Assembly (NCBI GenBank): GCA_013388895.1 | Contig: JACAEK010000009.1 | Span: 1-53,673 of the forward strand | Source: Candidatus Bathyarchaeota archaeon | GTDB lineage: Archaea; Thermoproteota; Bathyarchaeia; Bathyarchaeales; Bathycorpusculaceae | Direction of reading: 5' to 3' | Length of the DNA: 53,673 bases | Shown here: piece by piece, positions 17,920-25,674 of the stretch | Numbering within the stretch: the stretch's first letter is position 1 | How the letters are laid out: every line of letters begins with the position of its first letter | Program-made: the position numbers and the translations under genes | Notes under the pieces: generated by a model | Databases searched by the model: none | What the model was told of the DNA's origin: nothing | What the model saw: the letters and a program-made list of their open reading frames with translations, nothing else

Positions 17920-18524
17920 TGGCTAAAAGTTCAAGTTATCGCCTTCCACTGCATCGAAGAATCGAAGGAAAAACAGATTATTATGCGAGGAAGGCTTTGG
18001 TGCTTTCTGGTAAACCCCGCTTAGTAGCGCGCACTTCTCTCAAAAATGCTATTGCGCAAATAATTGTGGCTAAACCTCGGGGCGACGAAGTTCTGATTTC
18101 AGCCCATAGCAGAGAATTAAAAGAGTATGGCTGGAACGCGCCTGACGGAAATATTCCAGCTGCCTATTTAACTGGGCTCTTATGTGGGTTGAGAGCTAAA
18201 GCTAAAGGCATAACAGAAATCATTTTTGACATAGGCTTACATTCGCCTTCAAAAGGAGCAAGAATCTTTGCCTTGCTGAAAGGAGTTCTAGACGCCGAAA
18301 TATCGGTGCCTTACAGCAAAGAGAAACTACCTGATGATAAAAGAATTGGAGGCGAACACATTGCAAAATATGCAGAAAACTTGGCATCAAATCCAGAAGA
18401 ATACCAATTCAGATTCGCTAAATATTTGGAACAAAAACTTCCACCAGAAAATCTTCCCAAACACTTTGTGGAAATTAAAACCGAAATTTTAGCGGCATTT
18501 AAAAGCGGAGGTAAGAAGAAATGA
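17919..18524 (+). CDS. rpl18: 50S ribosomal protein L18 (uL18)
   Basis: An archaeal L18 of 201 residues. The start is the ATG at 17919 that overlaps the L19e stop (MAKSSSYRLPLHRRIEGKTD); an earlier in-frame ATG at 17904 would cut into L19e. Conserved segments: RKALVLSGKPRLVARTSLKN, IIVAKPRGDEVLISAHSREL and the GLRAKAKGITEIIFDIGLHS region. It binds 5S rRNA with L5. It overlaps the S5 ATG by four bases. Confidence 0.96.
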   Translation: MAKSSSYRLPLHRRIEGKTDYYARKALVLSGKPRLVARTSLKNAIAQIIVAKPRGDEVLISAHSRELKEYGWNAPDGNIPAAYLTGLLCGLRAKAKGITEIIFDIGLHSPSKGARIFALLKGVLDAEISVPYSKEKLPDDKRIGGEHIAKYAENLASNPEEYQFRFAKYLEQKLPPENLPKHFVEIKTEILAAFKSGGKKK

Positions 18525-19180
18525 GCCGTCGCAGAAGAGAGGCACCCAGAAGAGTGGCGCCTGAAAAATCTGAACCGTGGGTTCCTAAAACTCGTCTAGG
18601 AAAGATGATTCAGGAAGGGAGAGTTACGTCCATGGAAGAAGTTTTCATGGGCGGCTTACAATTACGAGAACCACAAATTGTTGACGCGTTGTTGCCTGAT
18701 TTGCAGGAAGAGGTTATAAACATAAACTTGGTTCAAAAGCAGACAGACGCGGGTGAAAAATCAAGGTTTAAAGCTATTGTGGCTGTTGGAAATAGAGACG
18801 GTTACATAGGCTTAGGTGCTGGAAAGGCAAGTCAAGTGCGAACAGCCATAGAAAAAGGTGCTGCAGAGGCACGGTTACATATTGTTCCAGTAAGGCGAGG
18901 ATGTGGAAGTTGGGAATGCGGCTGCGGCAAACCTCATTCAGTACCCTTTCAAATTGAAGGAAAATGTGGAGGAGTGAAGATAGTGATAGTTCCCGGACCC
19001 AGAGGCCTAAGTTTAGTTGCAAGTGAAGGCGCTAAAGTAATTCTAGGTCTAGCTGGCATCAAGGATTGCTGGACTAGAAGTTACGGTGCGACAAGAACTA
19101 TACCATCTTTTGCGTATGCCATTTTTGACGCTCTAAAGAAAAGCTACAGCCTCATAACTCCAGTTGACTGGGTGAAATAG
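18521..19180 (+). CDS. rps5: 30S ribosomal protein S5 (uS5)
   Basis: A 219-residue archaeal S5 with an N-terminal Arg-rich extension. The double-stranded RNA-binding-like domain holds the signature KSRFKAIVAVGNRDGYIGLG and GKASQVRTAIEKGAAEARLH; the second domain holds GPRGLSLVASEGAKVILGLA and GIKDCWTRSYGATRT. It acts in decoding fidelity and mRNA unwinding at the entry site. The ATG overlaps the L18 stop, and L30 follows immediately with a GTG after the TAG. Confidence 0.97.
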   Translation: MSRRRREAPRRVAPEKSEPWVPKTRLGKMIQEGRVTSMEEVFMGGLQLREPQIVDALLPDLQEEVININLVQKQTDAGEKSRFKAIVAVGNRDGYIGLGAGKASQVRTAIEKGAAEARLHIVPVRRGCGSWECGCGKPHSVPFQIEGKCGGVKIVIVPGPRGLSLVASEGAKVILGLAGIKDCWTRSYGATRTIPSFAYAIFDALKKSYSLITPVDWVK

Positions 19181-19666
19181 GTGACAGAAGCCAAAAAACC
19201 CAAATGCATTTGCGCTATAAGAGTCCGCGGAACCGTTAGAGCTTCATTAGATGTTAGAAATACTCTTCAAATGCTCCATTTGACGAGAAACAATCATGCT
19301 ATATTGATTGATGACCGTCCATCCTTCACCGGAATGCTGAAAACAGTGCGCAACTTTGTTACTTGGGGTGAAGCCTCAAAGGAATCAGTGGGTTTGCTAG
19401 TGAAGAAAAAGGGAAAACTCGGCGGAAACAAGAAATTGACAGATGAATACTCGCAAACTGTAGGCGTCAAATCATTAGACGAACTTGCAGAAGCCATATT
19501 TGATGGACGCATCGAATACTGGAATCTTCCAAAGATACAGCCAATTTTCAAGTTGCATCCACCAAGCCGAGGATTCAAAGGAAAAATAAAGAGAAGCTAT
19601 GGCGCTGGTGGCGAGTTGGGCTATCGTGGAGAAAACATCAACGACTTAATAAAGCGAATGCTTTAA
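19181..19666 (+). CDS. rpl30: 50S ribosomal protein L30 (uL30)
   Basis: A 161-residue archaeal L30, starting at GTG directly after the S5 stop. The opening CICAIRVRGTVRASLDVRNT and LHLTRNNHAILIDD are the L30 core; the extended archaeal C-terminus (FKLHPPSRGFKGKIKRSYGA) is present. In most archaea L15 follows directly; here an 80 bp gap and an Hsp20-like gene intervene, and a TATA-like sequence occupies the gap. Confidence 0.96.
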   Translation: MTEAKKPKCICAIRVRGTVRASLDVRNTLQMLHLTRNNHAILIDDRPSFTGMLKTVRNFVTWGEASKESVGLLVKKKGKLGGNKKLTDEYSQTVGVKSLDELAEAIFDGRIEYWNLPKIQPIFKLHPPSRGFKGKIKRSYGAGGELGYRGENINDLIKRML

Positions 19667-19697
19667 GCCTTCAATTTGACATTTTTGTTTGCGATAC

Positions 19698-19706
19698 ATT
19701 TTATAA
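19698..19706 (+). promoter_or_regulatory. Possible internal promoter before the Hsp20-like gene
   Basis: TTTTATAAT sits 40 bp before the TTG start of the Hsp20-like gene, inside the otherwise tightly packed ribosomal cluster. A start of transcription about 25 bp downstream would leave a short leader containing GGAGAGAGGG (19731-19740) as ribosome site. It may allow separate control of the Hsp20-like gene, L15 and secY. Confidence 0.4.
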
Positions 19707-19745
19707 TCACTTTGGAAATGCCATTGTAAAGGAGAGAGGGTTACA

Positions 19746-20201
19746 TTGAGCGCAAAGTGGCGGAGAAACAAGAAACGTTCTAATTGGTCCAAAGTGTTTA
19801 GGACCGCAAAAAAAGTTGAGAATAAAAAGGCCCGCACATTTCGAATCAAAAAATGTGAGACCAAAAGACACGTGTATTCTAACCAATTTCGGCTTGTTAA
19901 GATTCAAAGAGACAAGGATTGGAAGGAACCTGAACCACTAGCTGATGTCATCCAAAATAAGGATGAAGTAATAATTATTGCTGAAGTTGCAGGTTTCAAG
20001 AGGGAAAACCTGAAAATTCAAGTGAAAAATCAGCATCTCGTCCTATCCGCTGAGGTTTCGGACAGAAAATACTATAAAAGTTTAAATCTCCCTATAGGAG
20101 TGATTCCAGACAAAATACGTACAGTATGTAAGAATGGAGTACTTGAAATTCGATTAAAAAAGGCTGTTGAAGAAAAAGCTGTTGATAGAGTAGCGAGTTA
20201 A
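19746..20201 (+). CDS. Hsp20/alpha-crystallin-like protein with basic N-terminus, inside ribosomal operon
   Basis: A 151-residue protein from TTG at 19746 (GGAGAGAGGG ribosome site). Residues 1-60 are extremely rich in Lys/Arg (SAKWRRNKKRSNWSKVFRTA and more), like an RNA-binding ribosomal extension. Residues about 66-140 look like an alpha-crystallin domain: PLADVIQNKDEVIIIAEVAG, NLKIQVKNQHLVLSAEVSD, RKYYKSLNLP and CKNGVLEIRLKK. The C-terminal I-x-I/V oligomerisation motif of true small heat shock proteins is not seen. It lies between L30 and L15, one base before L15. I infer a ribosome- or rRNA-associated chaperone; it could also be a lineage-specific ribosomal or assembly protein. Confidence 0.75.
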   Translation: MSAKWRRNKKRSNWSKVFRTAKKVENKKARTFRIKKCETKRHVYSNQFRLVKIQRDKDWKEPEPLADVIQNKDEVIIIAEVAGFKRENLKIQVKNQHLVLSAEVSDRKYYKSLNLPIGVIPDKIRTVCKNGVLEIRLKKAVEEKAVDRVAS

Positions 20202-20202
20202 A

Positions 20203-20643
20203 ATGCCACATAAACTTAGAAAAATCAGGAAAAAACGCGGTTCAAGAACGCAAGGCTACGGCAGAGTAGGTCAACATAGATGCCGTGGATCTAGAGGCTA
20301 CCGCAAAGCTGGACGACACAAGGGCGGATGGAGCTACGTTTTAAGATACGAACCGGACTATTACGGCAAGAAAGGGTTTGTCTCACCCCAAAGCCTGAGA
20401 CAAAAAGAAAGAATTATAAATCTAAGAGAACTTGACCAAATAGCCGAGAAAATCGCATCAGAAGAAAAAGAAGGCAAGTTTCTGATTGACTTGGAAAAAC
20501 TTGGTTACACCAAACTTCTCGGTGCTGGAAAAGTTACAAAGCCACTAATCGTGAAGATAGCCTCATGCTCGAGTTCTGCTGCTGAGAAGATAAAAGAAGT
20601 TGGCGGAGAAATATTGATTGAATCTGAAGAACATGGAGAGTAG
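20203..20643 (+). CDS. rpl15: 50S ribosomal protein L15 (uL15)
   Basis: A 146-residue archaeal L15. The N-terminal glycine/arginine-rich RNA-binding arm (RKKRGSRTQGYGRVGQHRCR) is followed by the globular domain, with GAGKVTKPLIVKIASCSSSA and AEKIKEVGGE near the end. The ATG is one base after the preceding Hsp20-like gene. secY follows after 10 bp, the normal archaeal and bacterial pairing. Confidence 0.96.
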   Translation: MPHKLRKIRKKRGSRTQGYGRVGQHRCRGSRGYRKAGRHKGGWSYVLRYEPDYYGKKGFVSPQSLRQKERIINLRELDQIAEKIASEEKEGKFLIDLEKLGYTKLLGAGKVTKPLIVKIASCSSSAAEKIKEVGGEILIESEEHGE

Positions 20644-20653
20644 CCGTTAAACC

Positions 20654-22081
20654 ATGGCTGGCAGATTTTTAAGTTTATTCAAACCCATTGCAAGAATTAT
20701 TCCAGAAATAAAAGATCCAGAACGACGTGTGCGATTCAATGAAAAAATCTTCTGGACAGCCCTTGTTCTAATCATCTACTTGATAATGTCAGAAGTTCGC
20801 TTATATGGCGTTCCAACAACAATAGAAGAAAGACTTAGTGCATTAAGAGTAATTTTCGCCTCCAATCGCGGAACACTCATGGAGCTTGGAATAGGTCCTA
20901 TAGTTACAGCTGGATTAATACTACAACTCTTAATCGGTTCAGCAATGGTACAGGCTGACATGTCCAACCCAGAAGACCGAAGCCTTTTCACGACAGCCAG
21001 CAAAGTCTTTGCAATAATCCTCACCGGAGTTCAAGCGATCGCATACATAGTTGGCGGAATGTACAACACGGCAGAAACGACATTGCCAGGCACAGCCGCG
21101 ATAATCATTTTCCTTCAGCTTCTAGCATCTGGACTCATAGTTATGCTACTAGACGAGCTGGTTCAAAAGGGATGGGGATTCGGCAGCGGCATAAGCCTTT
21201 TCATCATGGCTGGTGTTGCGCAGCAAATTTTCTGGCAATGCTTCTCTCCTGGAACTGGCTTGTTTGTCGGGGCACTTTCAGTTATGCTGGGTGGCAACGA
21301 GCCACTAACTTGGTGGATATTTGGAGGAGGCTCATATCCGTCTTTAGTCGGATTCGTAGTCACAATCATTACTTTTCTAATAATAATTTACGTGGAAGGC
21401 GTCAGAGTTGAATTGCGATTATCTTACGCTGGCTACAAAGGCTTCAGAAGCCGCTACCCAATAAAACTCCTATATGTGTCTAACCTACCTGTAATTTTCG
21501 CGTCTGCTCTCTTCGCTAACGTGTATTTGTTCTCTCAACTCTTCTGGAACAACTTCAATCAGAATAACTCGAATTTCTGGCTTAACCTTCTAGGACAATA
21601 TGAATGGATCGAATCATCCGGAGGCGGCGACCAAACACTCCAGCCGATCGGTGGACTTGTGTATTATGTGACCGCACCCCACAGTCTCTCAGATGTTGCC
21701 GCACGCCCTGACAGAGCCTTCGGCTATCTTGCAATTCTTATTGTTTTTTGCATCATTTTTTCACTTACGTGGCTTGAGGTAGGCGGTCTAGGACCATCAA
21801 CAATAGGTAAACAACTTGTTGATGCTGGTATGCAGATTCCTGGCTATAGACGTTCTGGAAGAGCTATGGAATCTATTCTTAAGCGGTACATCCCAACAGT
21901 CACAGTTCTTGGTGGAATAATCGTTGCATTAATCGCAGGGGTCTCGGATTTCTTTGGAGTCTTTGGTTCGGGAATGGGCATTCTGCTTTCCGTAGGCATA
22001 CTCTATCAGTACTATGAGCTGTTGATGCGTGAAAGAGCATCCGAAATGTATCCAGCCTTTAGGCGGTTATTTGGCGAATAA
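20654..22081 (+). CDS. secY: Preprotein translocase subunit SecY
   Basis: A 475-residue SecY/Sec61-alpha with ten transmembrane helices, the pore of the Sec translocon. Archaeal signatures are the start FLSLFKPIARIIPEIKDPER, the plug-region YGVPTT near residue 52, LGIGPIVTAGLILQLL (helix 2b), GFGSGISLFIMAGVAQQIFW and the cytosolic loop ELRLSYAGYKGFRSRYPIKL that contacts the ribosome. The C-terminal YELLMRERASEMYPAFRRLFGE is typical. The gene for adenylate kinase that usually follows secY in archaea is missing here. Confidence 0.97.
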   Translation: MAGRFLSLFKPIARIIPEIKDPERRVRFNEKIFWTALVLIIYLIMSEVRLYGVPTTIEERLSALRVIFASNRGTLMELGIGPIVTAGLILQLLIGSAMVQADMSNPEDRSLFTTASKVFAIILTGVQAIAYIVGGMYNTAETTLPGTAAIIIFLQLLASGLIVMLLDELVQKGWGFGSGISLFIMAGVAQQIFWQCFSPGTGLFVGALSVMLGGNEPLTWWIFGGGSYPSLVGFVVTIITFLIIIYVEGVRVELRLSYAGYKGFRSRYPIKLLYVSNLPVIFASALFANVYLFSQLFWNNFNQNNSNFWLNLLGQYEWIESSGGGDQTLQPIGGLVYYVTAPHSLSDVAARPDRAFGYLAILIVFCIIFSLTWLEVGGLGPSTIGKQLVDAGMQIPGYRRSGRAMESILKRYIPTVTVLGGIIVALIAGVSDFFGVFGSGMGILLSVGILYQYYELLMRERASEMYPAFRRLFGE

Positions 22082-22183
22082 TAAGACCATAAATCTCCCC
22101 TATTTTATACATAAACGATAAAAATAGTTATTAGTGTCGAAAGAAAAAGAAGCAGCCAAGAAGGATGAGAATTTTAGGAGGAG

Positions 22184-22645
22184 ATGGTGACGAGCTTTAC
22201 AGAAGCACCAATAGCTACAATTACTATAATGCTAATTTGCATAGGCGTTTCATTCTTTAACTCATCACTCAATCGCCTTCTAGTGAGCCGCTTTGTAGGC
22301 TGGGAACAATACAGAGACATGCAAAGAGAGACTACTGAATATCGTAAGCAGATGACTCAAGCAACGCGTTCAAAAGACAAGAAAGCTCTTGAAAAACTGA
22401 AAAGGAAAGAGTCGCAAATTCTCAATATGCAGAAGAAAATGGCCAAGCCTCAGCTAGTCTTGTTTGCGATTTCCTTTAGTTATATCTTCATTTGGTGGTT
22501 CATATTAACACCACTATACGGAAGCAATGTTGTTGCTTTCATTCCGGGCTTCGGACCAATATCCGTGTTCTTGTGGTATTTTATTTGTTCATTCCTTTTC
22601 GGGGCACTTTCATCTCGTTTATTAGGCATATTGCCAATAGAATGA
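22184..22645 (+). CDS. DUF106/EMC3-like membrane protein
   Basis: A 153-residue archaeal DUF106 protein, distantly related to EMC3, TMCO1 and the YidC/Oxa1 insertases. It has an N-terminal helix (about 8-28), a charged cytosolic coiled-coil hairpin (about 40-90, Lys/Glu-rich with RKQMTQATRSKDKKALEKLK) and two helices at 90-112 and 125-150. It sits in its usual genomic place after secY, consistent with co-translational membrane insertion beside SecY. ATG 22184 lies directly against AGGAGGAG; the GTG at 22187 has better spacing and may be used. Confidence 0.88.
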   Translation: MVTSFTEAPIATITIMLICIGVSFFNSSLNRLLVSRFVGWEQYRDMQRETTEYRKQMTQATRSKDKKALEKLKRKESQILNMQKKMAKPQLVLFAISFSYIFIWWFILTPLYGSNVVAFIPGFGPISVFLWYFICSFLFGALSSRLLGILPIE

Positions 22646-22658
22646 AAAAGGTGAAACA

Positions 22659-22928
22659 ATGCCCCAACCTCATCTTCGTACAAGAAGCAAAAAGCGCTTG
22701 AAAACGCCTCTGCCAGGCGGCAAAAAACAAGTTCATTACAAAAAGGAAAAGACGTCAGCATCTACATGTGCGATGTGCGGTCAACTTCTCTCAGGAATAT
22801 CGCGACTTACGCCATCAAAGGTTCGCAAACTTAATAGAACAAAACGAAAAATCTGGAGGCTCCACGGCGGAAATCTCTGTCATAACTGCCTCAAAAACGC
22901 TCTAAAACAAGCTGCAAGAACCCTTTAA
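22659..22928 (+). CDS. rpl34e: 50S ribosomal protein L34e
   Basis: An 89-residue L34e, found only in archaea and eukaryotes. The start MPQPHLRTRSKKRLKTPLPG and the zinc-binding CAMCG and CHNC pairs are typical, with GGNLCHNCLKNALKQAARTL at the end. It follows the DUF106 gene after 13 bp and precedes cmk by 24 bp, the common archaeal order. L14e, which often follows, is absent. Confidence 0.95.
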   Translation: MPQPHLRTRSKKRLKTPLPGGKKQVHYKKEKTSASTCAMCGQLLSGISRLTPSKVRKLNRTKRKIWRLHGGNLCHNCLKNALKQAARTL

Positions 22929-22952
22929 GCTCCCGATTTTTGAGGTAAACCG

Positions 22953-23594
22953 ATGGCTAGAAGCGAAAAGGCGAGAAAGAAACCGAAAAAATCCATAATT
23001 GTCTGCGTTTGTGGACTTGCTGGAAGCGGAAAAAGCACCCTAGCAAAGAAGCTTGCAGAAAAATATAAGCTGAAATACTGTTCAGGTGGCAACGCATTAA
23101 AAGATTTGGCCATGCAAGAAGGTTACGAATCTCTCAATCGCGGATGGTGGGAACGCAAGGAAGGGATGCGCTTTCTAGAAGAGCGGTCAGAAGACTCAAA
23201 ATTTGATAAGGCTGTCGACAAGAAGCTTTTGGAACTTGCACGAAAAGGAGATGTGGTTTTAGATAGTTGGACCATGCCGTGGCTGCTTAAAAAGGGCTTC
23301 AAAATATGGTTAGAAGGGTCTCCAAAAAAGAGGGCTGAAAGAATAGCGAAAAGAGATGGAATAAGCGTAAAAGAGGCTTTGAAAGCTCTGCGAATCAAGG
23401 AGAAACAGACTAAGGCTATTTATGAAAAGCTTTATGGTTTCAGTTTAGGTGAAGATTTTGCACCTTTTCATTTGATTCTTGATACGGAGAATTTAGCTGC
23501 TGAGGAAGTATTTCAGGTGCTATGCGCGGTAATCGATAATATGCTCATCGCTTCTTCTGCACAAAAAAGCGAAGTTATTTTTGGCGCGCTTTAG
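22953..23594 (+). CDS. cmk: Cytidylate kinase, archaeal type
   Basis: A 213-residue CMP kinase of the compact archaeal family. The P-loop GLAGSGKST lies at about residues 20-28, the CMP-binding YCSGGNALKDLA at 43-54, LDSWTMPW in the Walker-B-like strand, and the Arg-rich lid KKRAERIAKRDGIS at 129-142. It converts CMP/dCMP to the diphosphate using ATP. The C-terminal 25 residues (LCAVIDNMLIASSAQKSEVI) extend beyond most homologues. It is the last gene of the ribosomal operon. Confidence 0.93.
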   Translation: MARSEKARKKPKKSIIVCVCGLAGSGKSTLAKKLAEKYKLKYCSGGNALKDLAMQEGYESLNRGWWERKEGMRFLEERSEDSKFDKAVDKKLLELARKGDVVLDSWTMPWLLKKGFKIWLEGSPKKRAERIAKRDGISVKEALKALRIKEKQTKAIYEKLYGFSLGEDFAPFHLILDTENLAAEEVFQVLCAVIDNMLIASSAQKSEVIFGAL

Positions 23595-23693
23595 AGGCGT
23601 ATCGTGTATATGCGAAAGTTTTAAGATTCCTCTATAACTTACTTCTATTCTATTCTTCTATAGTTAGCATCCAAAATATAATTTGAAAGGAGA

Positions 23694-24098
23694 ATGAAGA
23701 TGAAAGAACGCACAACTAGAATCAGCTATCCATTTTTGATTTGTTCCCTGCTAAGCATTGCGTTTTGTATATTTCTTTCCCTTGCGTTTATTAATGTAGA
23801 ATCAACGTCAATGCTTATTGTTTTCAACTTACTTTTTGCCTCTCTCATGTTTCCACTGAAAGGAAGCTTCGCAAGGAAGACTTGTCTGCTCCTAATAGGT
23901 AATGTTACTGGTTTGTTCTGGAACTATCTCTTTTCCTCATTCGCTTCTGTAGGCGTCAAAGTCTTTGGGGAGTTCTTCAACGCCATCTATCTAATTCTTA
24001 ACCCATTTGCAAATCTCATATGGATTGTTTCCTTTTGGTCTTTGAGCTTAACAGCGTTAATTGATTTTGAAAATAAGAAACTAGGTGTCAGAACTTGA
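23694..24098 (+). CDS. Small membrane protein of unknown function
   Basis: A 134-residue hydrophobic protein with about four transmembrane helices (12-34, 37-56, 62-85, 100-122). No conserved motif recognised. GGAGAATG just upstream gives a fair ribosome site; the in-frame ATG at 23700 is an alternative. Its stop overlaps the TTG start of the following glycosyltransferase, so the two are coupled and it may be a partner or regulatory membrane subunit of that synthase. Confidence 0.6.
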   Translation: MKMKERTTRISYPFLICSLLSIAFCIFLSLAFINVESTSMLIVFNLLFASLMFPLKGSFARKTCLLLIGNVTGLFWNYLFSSFASVGVKVFGEFFNAIYLILNPFANLIWIVSFWSLSLTALIDFENKKLGVRT

Positions 24099-25380
24099 TT
24101 GCTGAAATTTTGGAAGCCTTATTTCTCATTCTGGCAATTTTCATGGCTGTTTATCTCGTGAGGCATTATATTTTCACTGTAACTGTTCTCAAAAACGTCT
24201 CGCGAAATAGAGAATTGGACGCTGTTACAGCGGTTGAAGCTTGCCCGCCGCAGGTGTTAATCCTAATTCCCGCACATAATGAGGAGCGAGTTATCGGACG
24301 TTTACTTCAAAGAATAACTGAACTAACTTATCCTAAAGAAAAAACGCAGATAATCGTCATCGATGATGCTTCAACAGATGACACTGGAAAAATAGCCAAG
24401 CAATACTCGGCGACGTATACGTATATAAAAACCATACATCGAAACAAAAAAGAAGGTGGACACGGAAAAGCGTCAGCCTTGAACGCTGGGCTTAAACATG
24501 CCGATGGCGAAATTATTCTATGTTTTGATGCTGATTATTATCCTCAAATCGATTTCATAGAAAAATTAACAAGAGAATTTGCTGACCCAGAAGTCGGCGT
24601 AGTACAGGGCAGAATCACCGTTATGAATGAACCGCAGAACACTGTGACTAGACTTGTAGCCTTGGAAAGGATAGGTGGATATGGCGTTGACCAGCAAGCA
24701 CGAGAAGGACTGGGTTTGATAACTCAGTTTGGAGGCACTGCTGGTGGTGTTAGACGTAGCCTACTAGAGCGTCTGGGCGGGTGGGACGAATCGACTTTAG
24801 CTGAAGATACTGATTTGACTTTTCGCGTATATTTAGCGGGTTACAAGTTCGCTATGTGCCTGACGCAGAATGTTACGAGGAGGCAGTTGAAAGCTGGCGA
24901 GATTATTGGCGACAGAGATACAGGTGGGCAAAGGGACATATGCAGTGCGCCTTCAAACACTGGCTTAACGTTTTAACAAGCAGCAAGTTGACGCTTAAAC
25001 AGAAAATTGACGGTTTTATTCTTTTGAACACGTATTTTATGCCCATTCTTGTCTTGTTCTCTTGGTTTGTAGGTGTGCCACTATTTTTCACCATATCTTC
25101 GCAATGGGTTGGCATTATTTGGGCTTCTGTACCAATTTCACTTTATAGTTTCGTTGGAAATTTTGCTCCGTTTTTTGAAGTTGGAGTTGGCACATACTTG
25201 GATGATAGAACCAGAGCTCAATGGTTAATTCCCTTACTAATCTTTACATTTTTATATAATATACCAATCTGCACAAAAGCTCTCGTGGACTTGGCAATAT
25301 CCAAACTATTAAAAAGAAACGCTAATCATTGGGCAAAAACTAAACATTCAGGAAATGGAAACAGTTATATCATGAATTAA
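24095..25380 (+). pseudogene. Processive GT2 glycosyltransferase, split by a frameshift
   Basis: A membrane glycosyltransferase of the cellulose/hyaluronan synthase-like GT2 type, broken into two frames. Frame one (24095-24976) gives the N-terminal membrane helix, nucleotide-sugar binding (VIDDASTDDTGKIAKQYS), FDADYYPQIDF and the EDTDLTFR aspartates. After GGT TAC AAG at about 24847 one base appears lost: reading G24847 again continues VRYVPDAECYEEAVESW and the essential QRYRW motif, then three to four C-terminal membrane helices to 25380. As it stands the frame stops before QxxRW, so the encoded enzyme would be inactive unless the ribosome shifts by -1 or the sequence has an error. It is translationally coupled to the gene before it. 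Confidence 0.88.
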
Positions 25381-25404
25381 GGCATAGATTTCCAAAAGAT
25401 AAGA

Positions 25405-25674
25405 ATGATTCCGAATCCGACCATGACAGTGTTTACCTTGCTTATTTTCGGAGTTTCCGCATCTATTCTTCTCATGCTTTTACCAGCTTTTTACGAGCTA
25501 AAGAAGCCTAAAGACGCTGGACCTAGAAGATTCACGAATGAGACGCTTCTATTACAGCCTAAAATGGCAAAAATCATGCTCATCACCAACATGGAAGAAG
25601 ATTGCAGGCTAAGTAAGCCACCTTTGAACAAGATATTAGATATTGTCGCTGTTTTGCCAAACTTAGAGGCTTAA
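25405..25674 (+). CDS. Small single-helix membrane protein, hypothetical
   Basis: An 89-residue protein with one strong hydrophobic helix (about 8-30, TVFTLLIFGVSASILLMLLP), followed by a short charged tail (ELKKPKDAGPRR) and a polar C-terminal half. It starts 24 bp after the glycosyltransferase reading frame in the same direction, and its end overlaps the convergent radical SAM gene by four bases. The single-helix-plus-tail layout recalls small glycan-synthase accessory proteins, but no family is recognised. Confidence 0.5.
   Translation: MIPNPTMTVFTLLIFGVSASILLMLLPAFYELKKPKDAGPRRFTNETLLLQPKMAKIMLITNMEEDCRLSKPPLNKILDIVAVLPNLEA

Noticed and set aside
24856-25380. A separate 174-residue membrane protein gene
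   Set aside because: It begins exactly where the GT2 gene loses its frame and carries the GT2 QRYRW motif, so it is the second half of the same gene.
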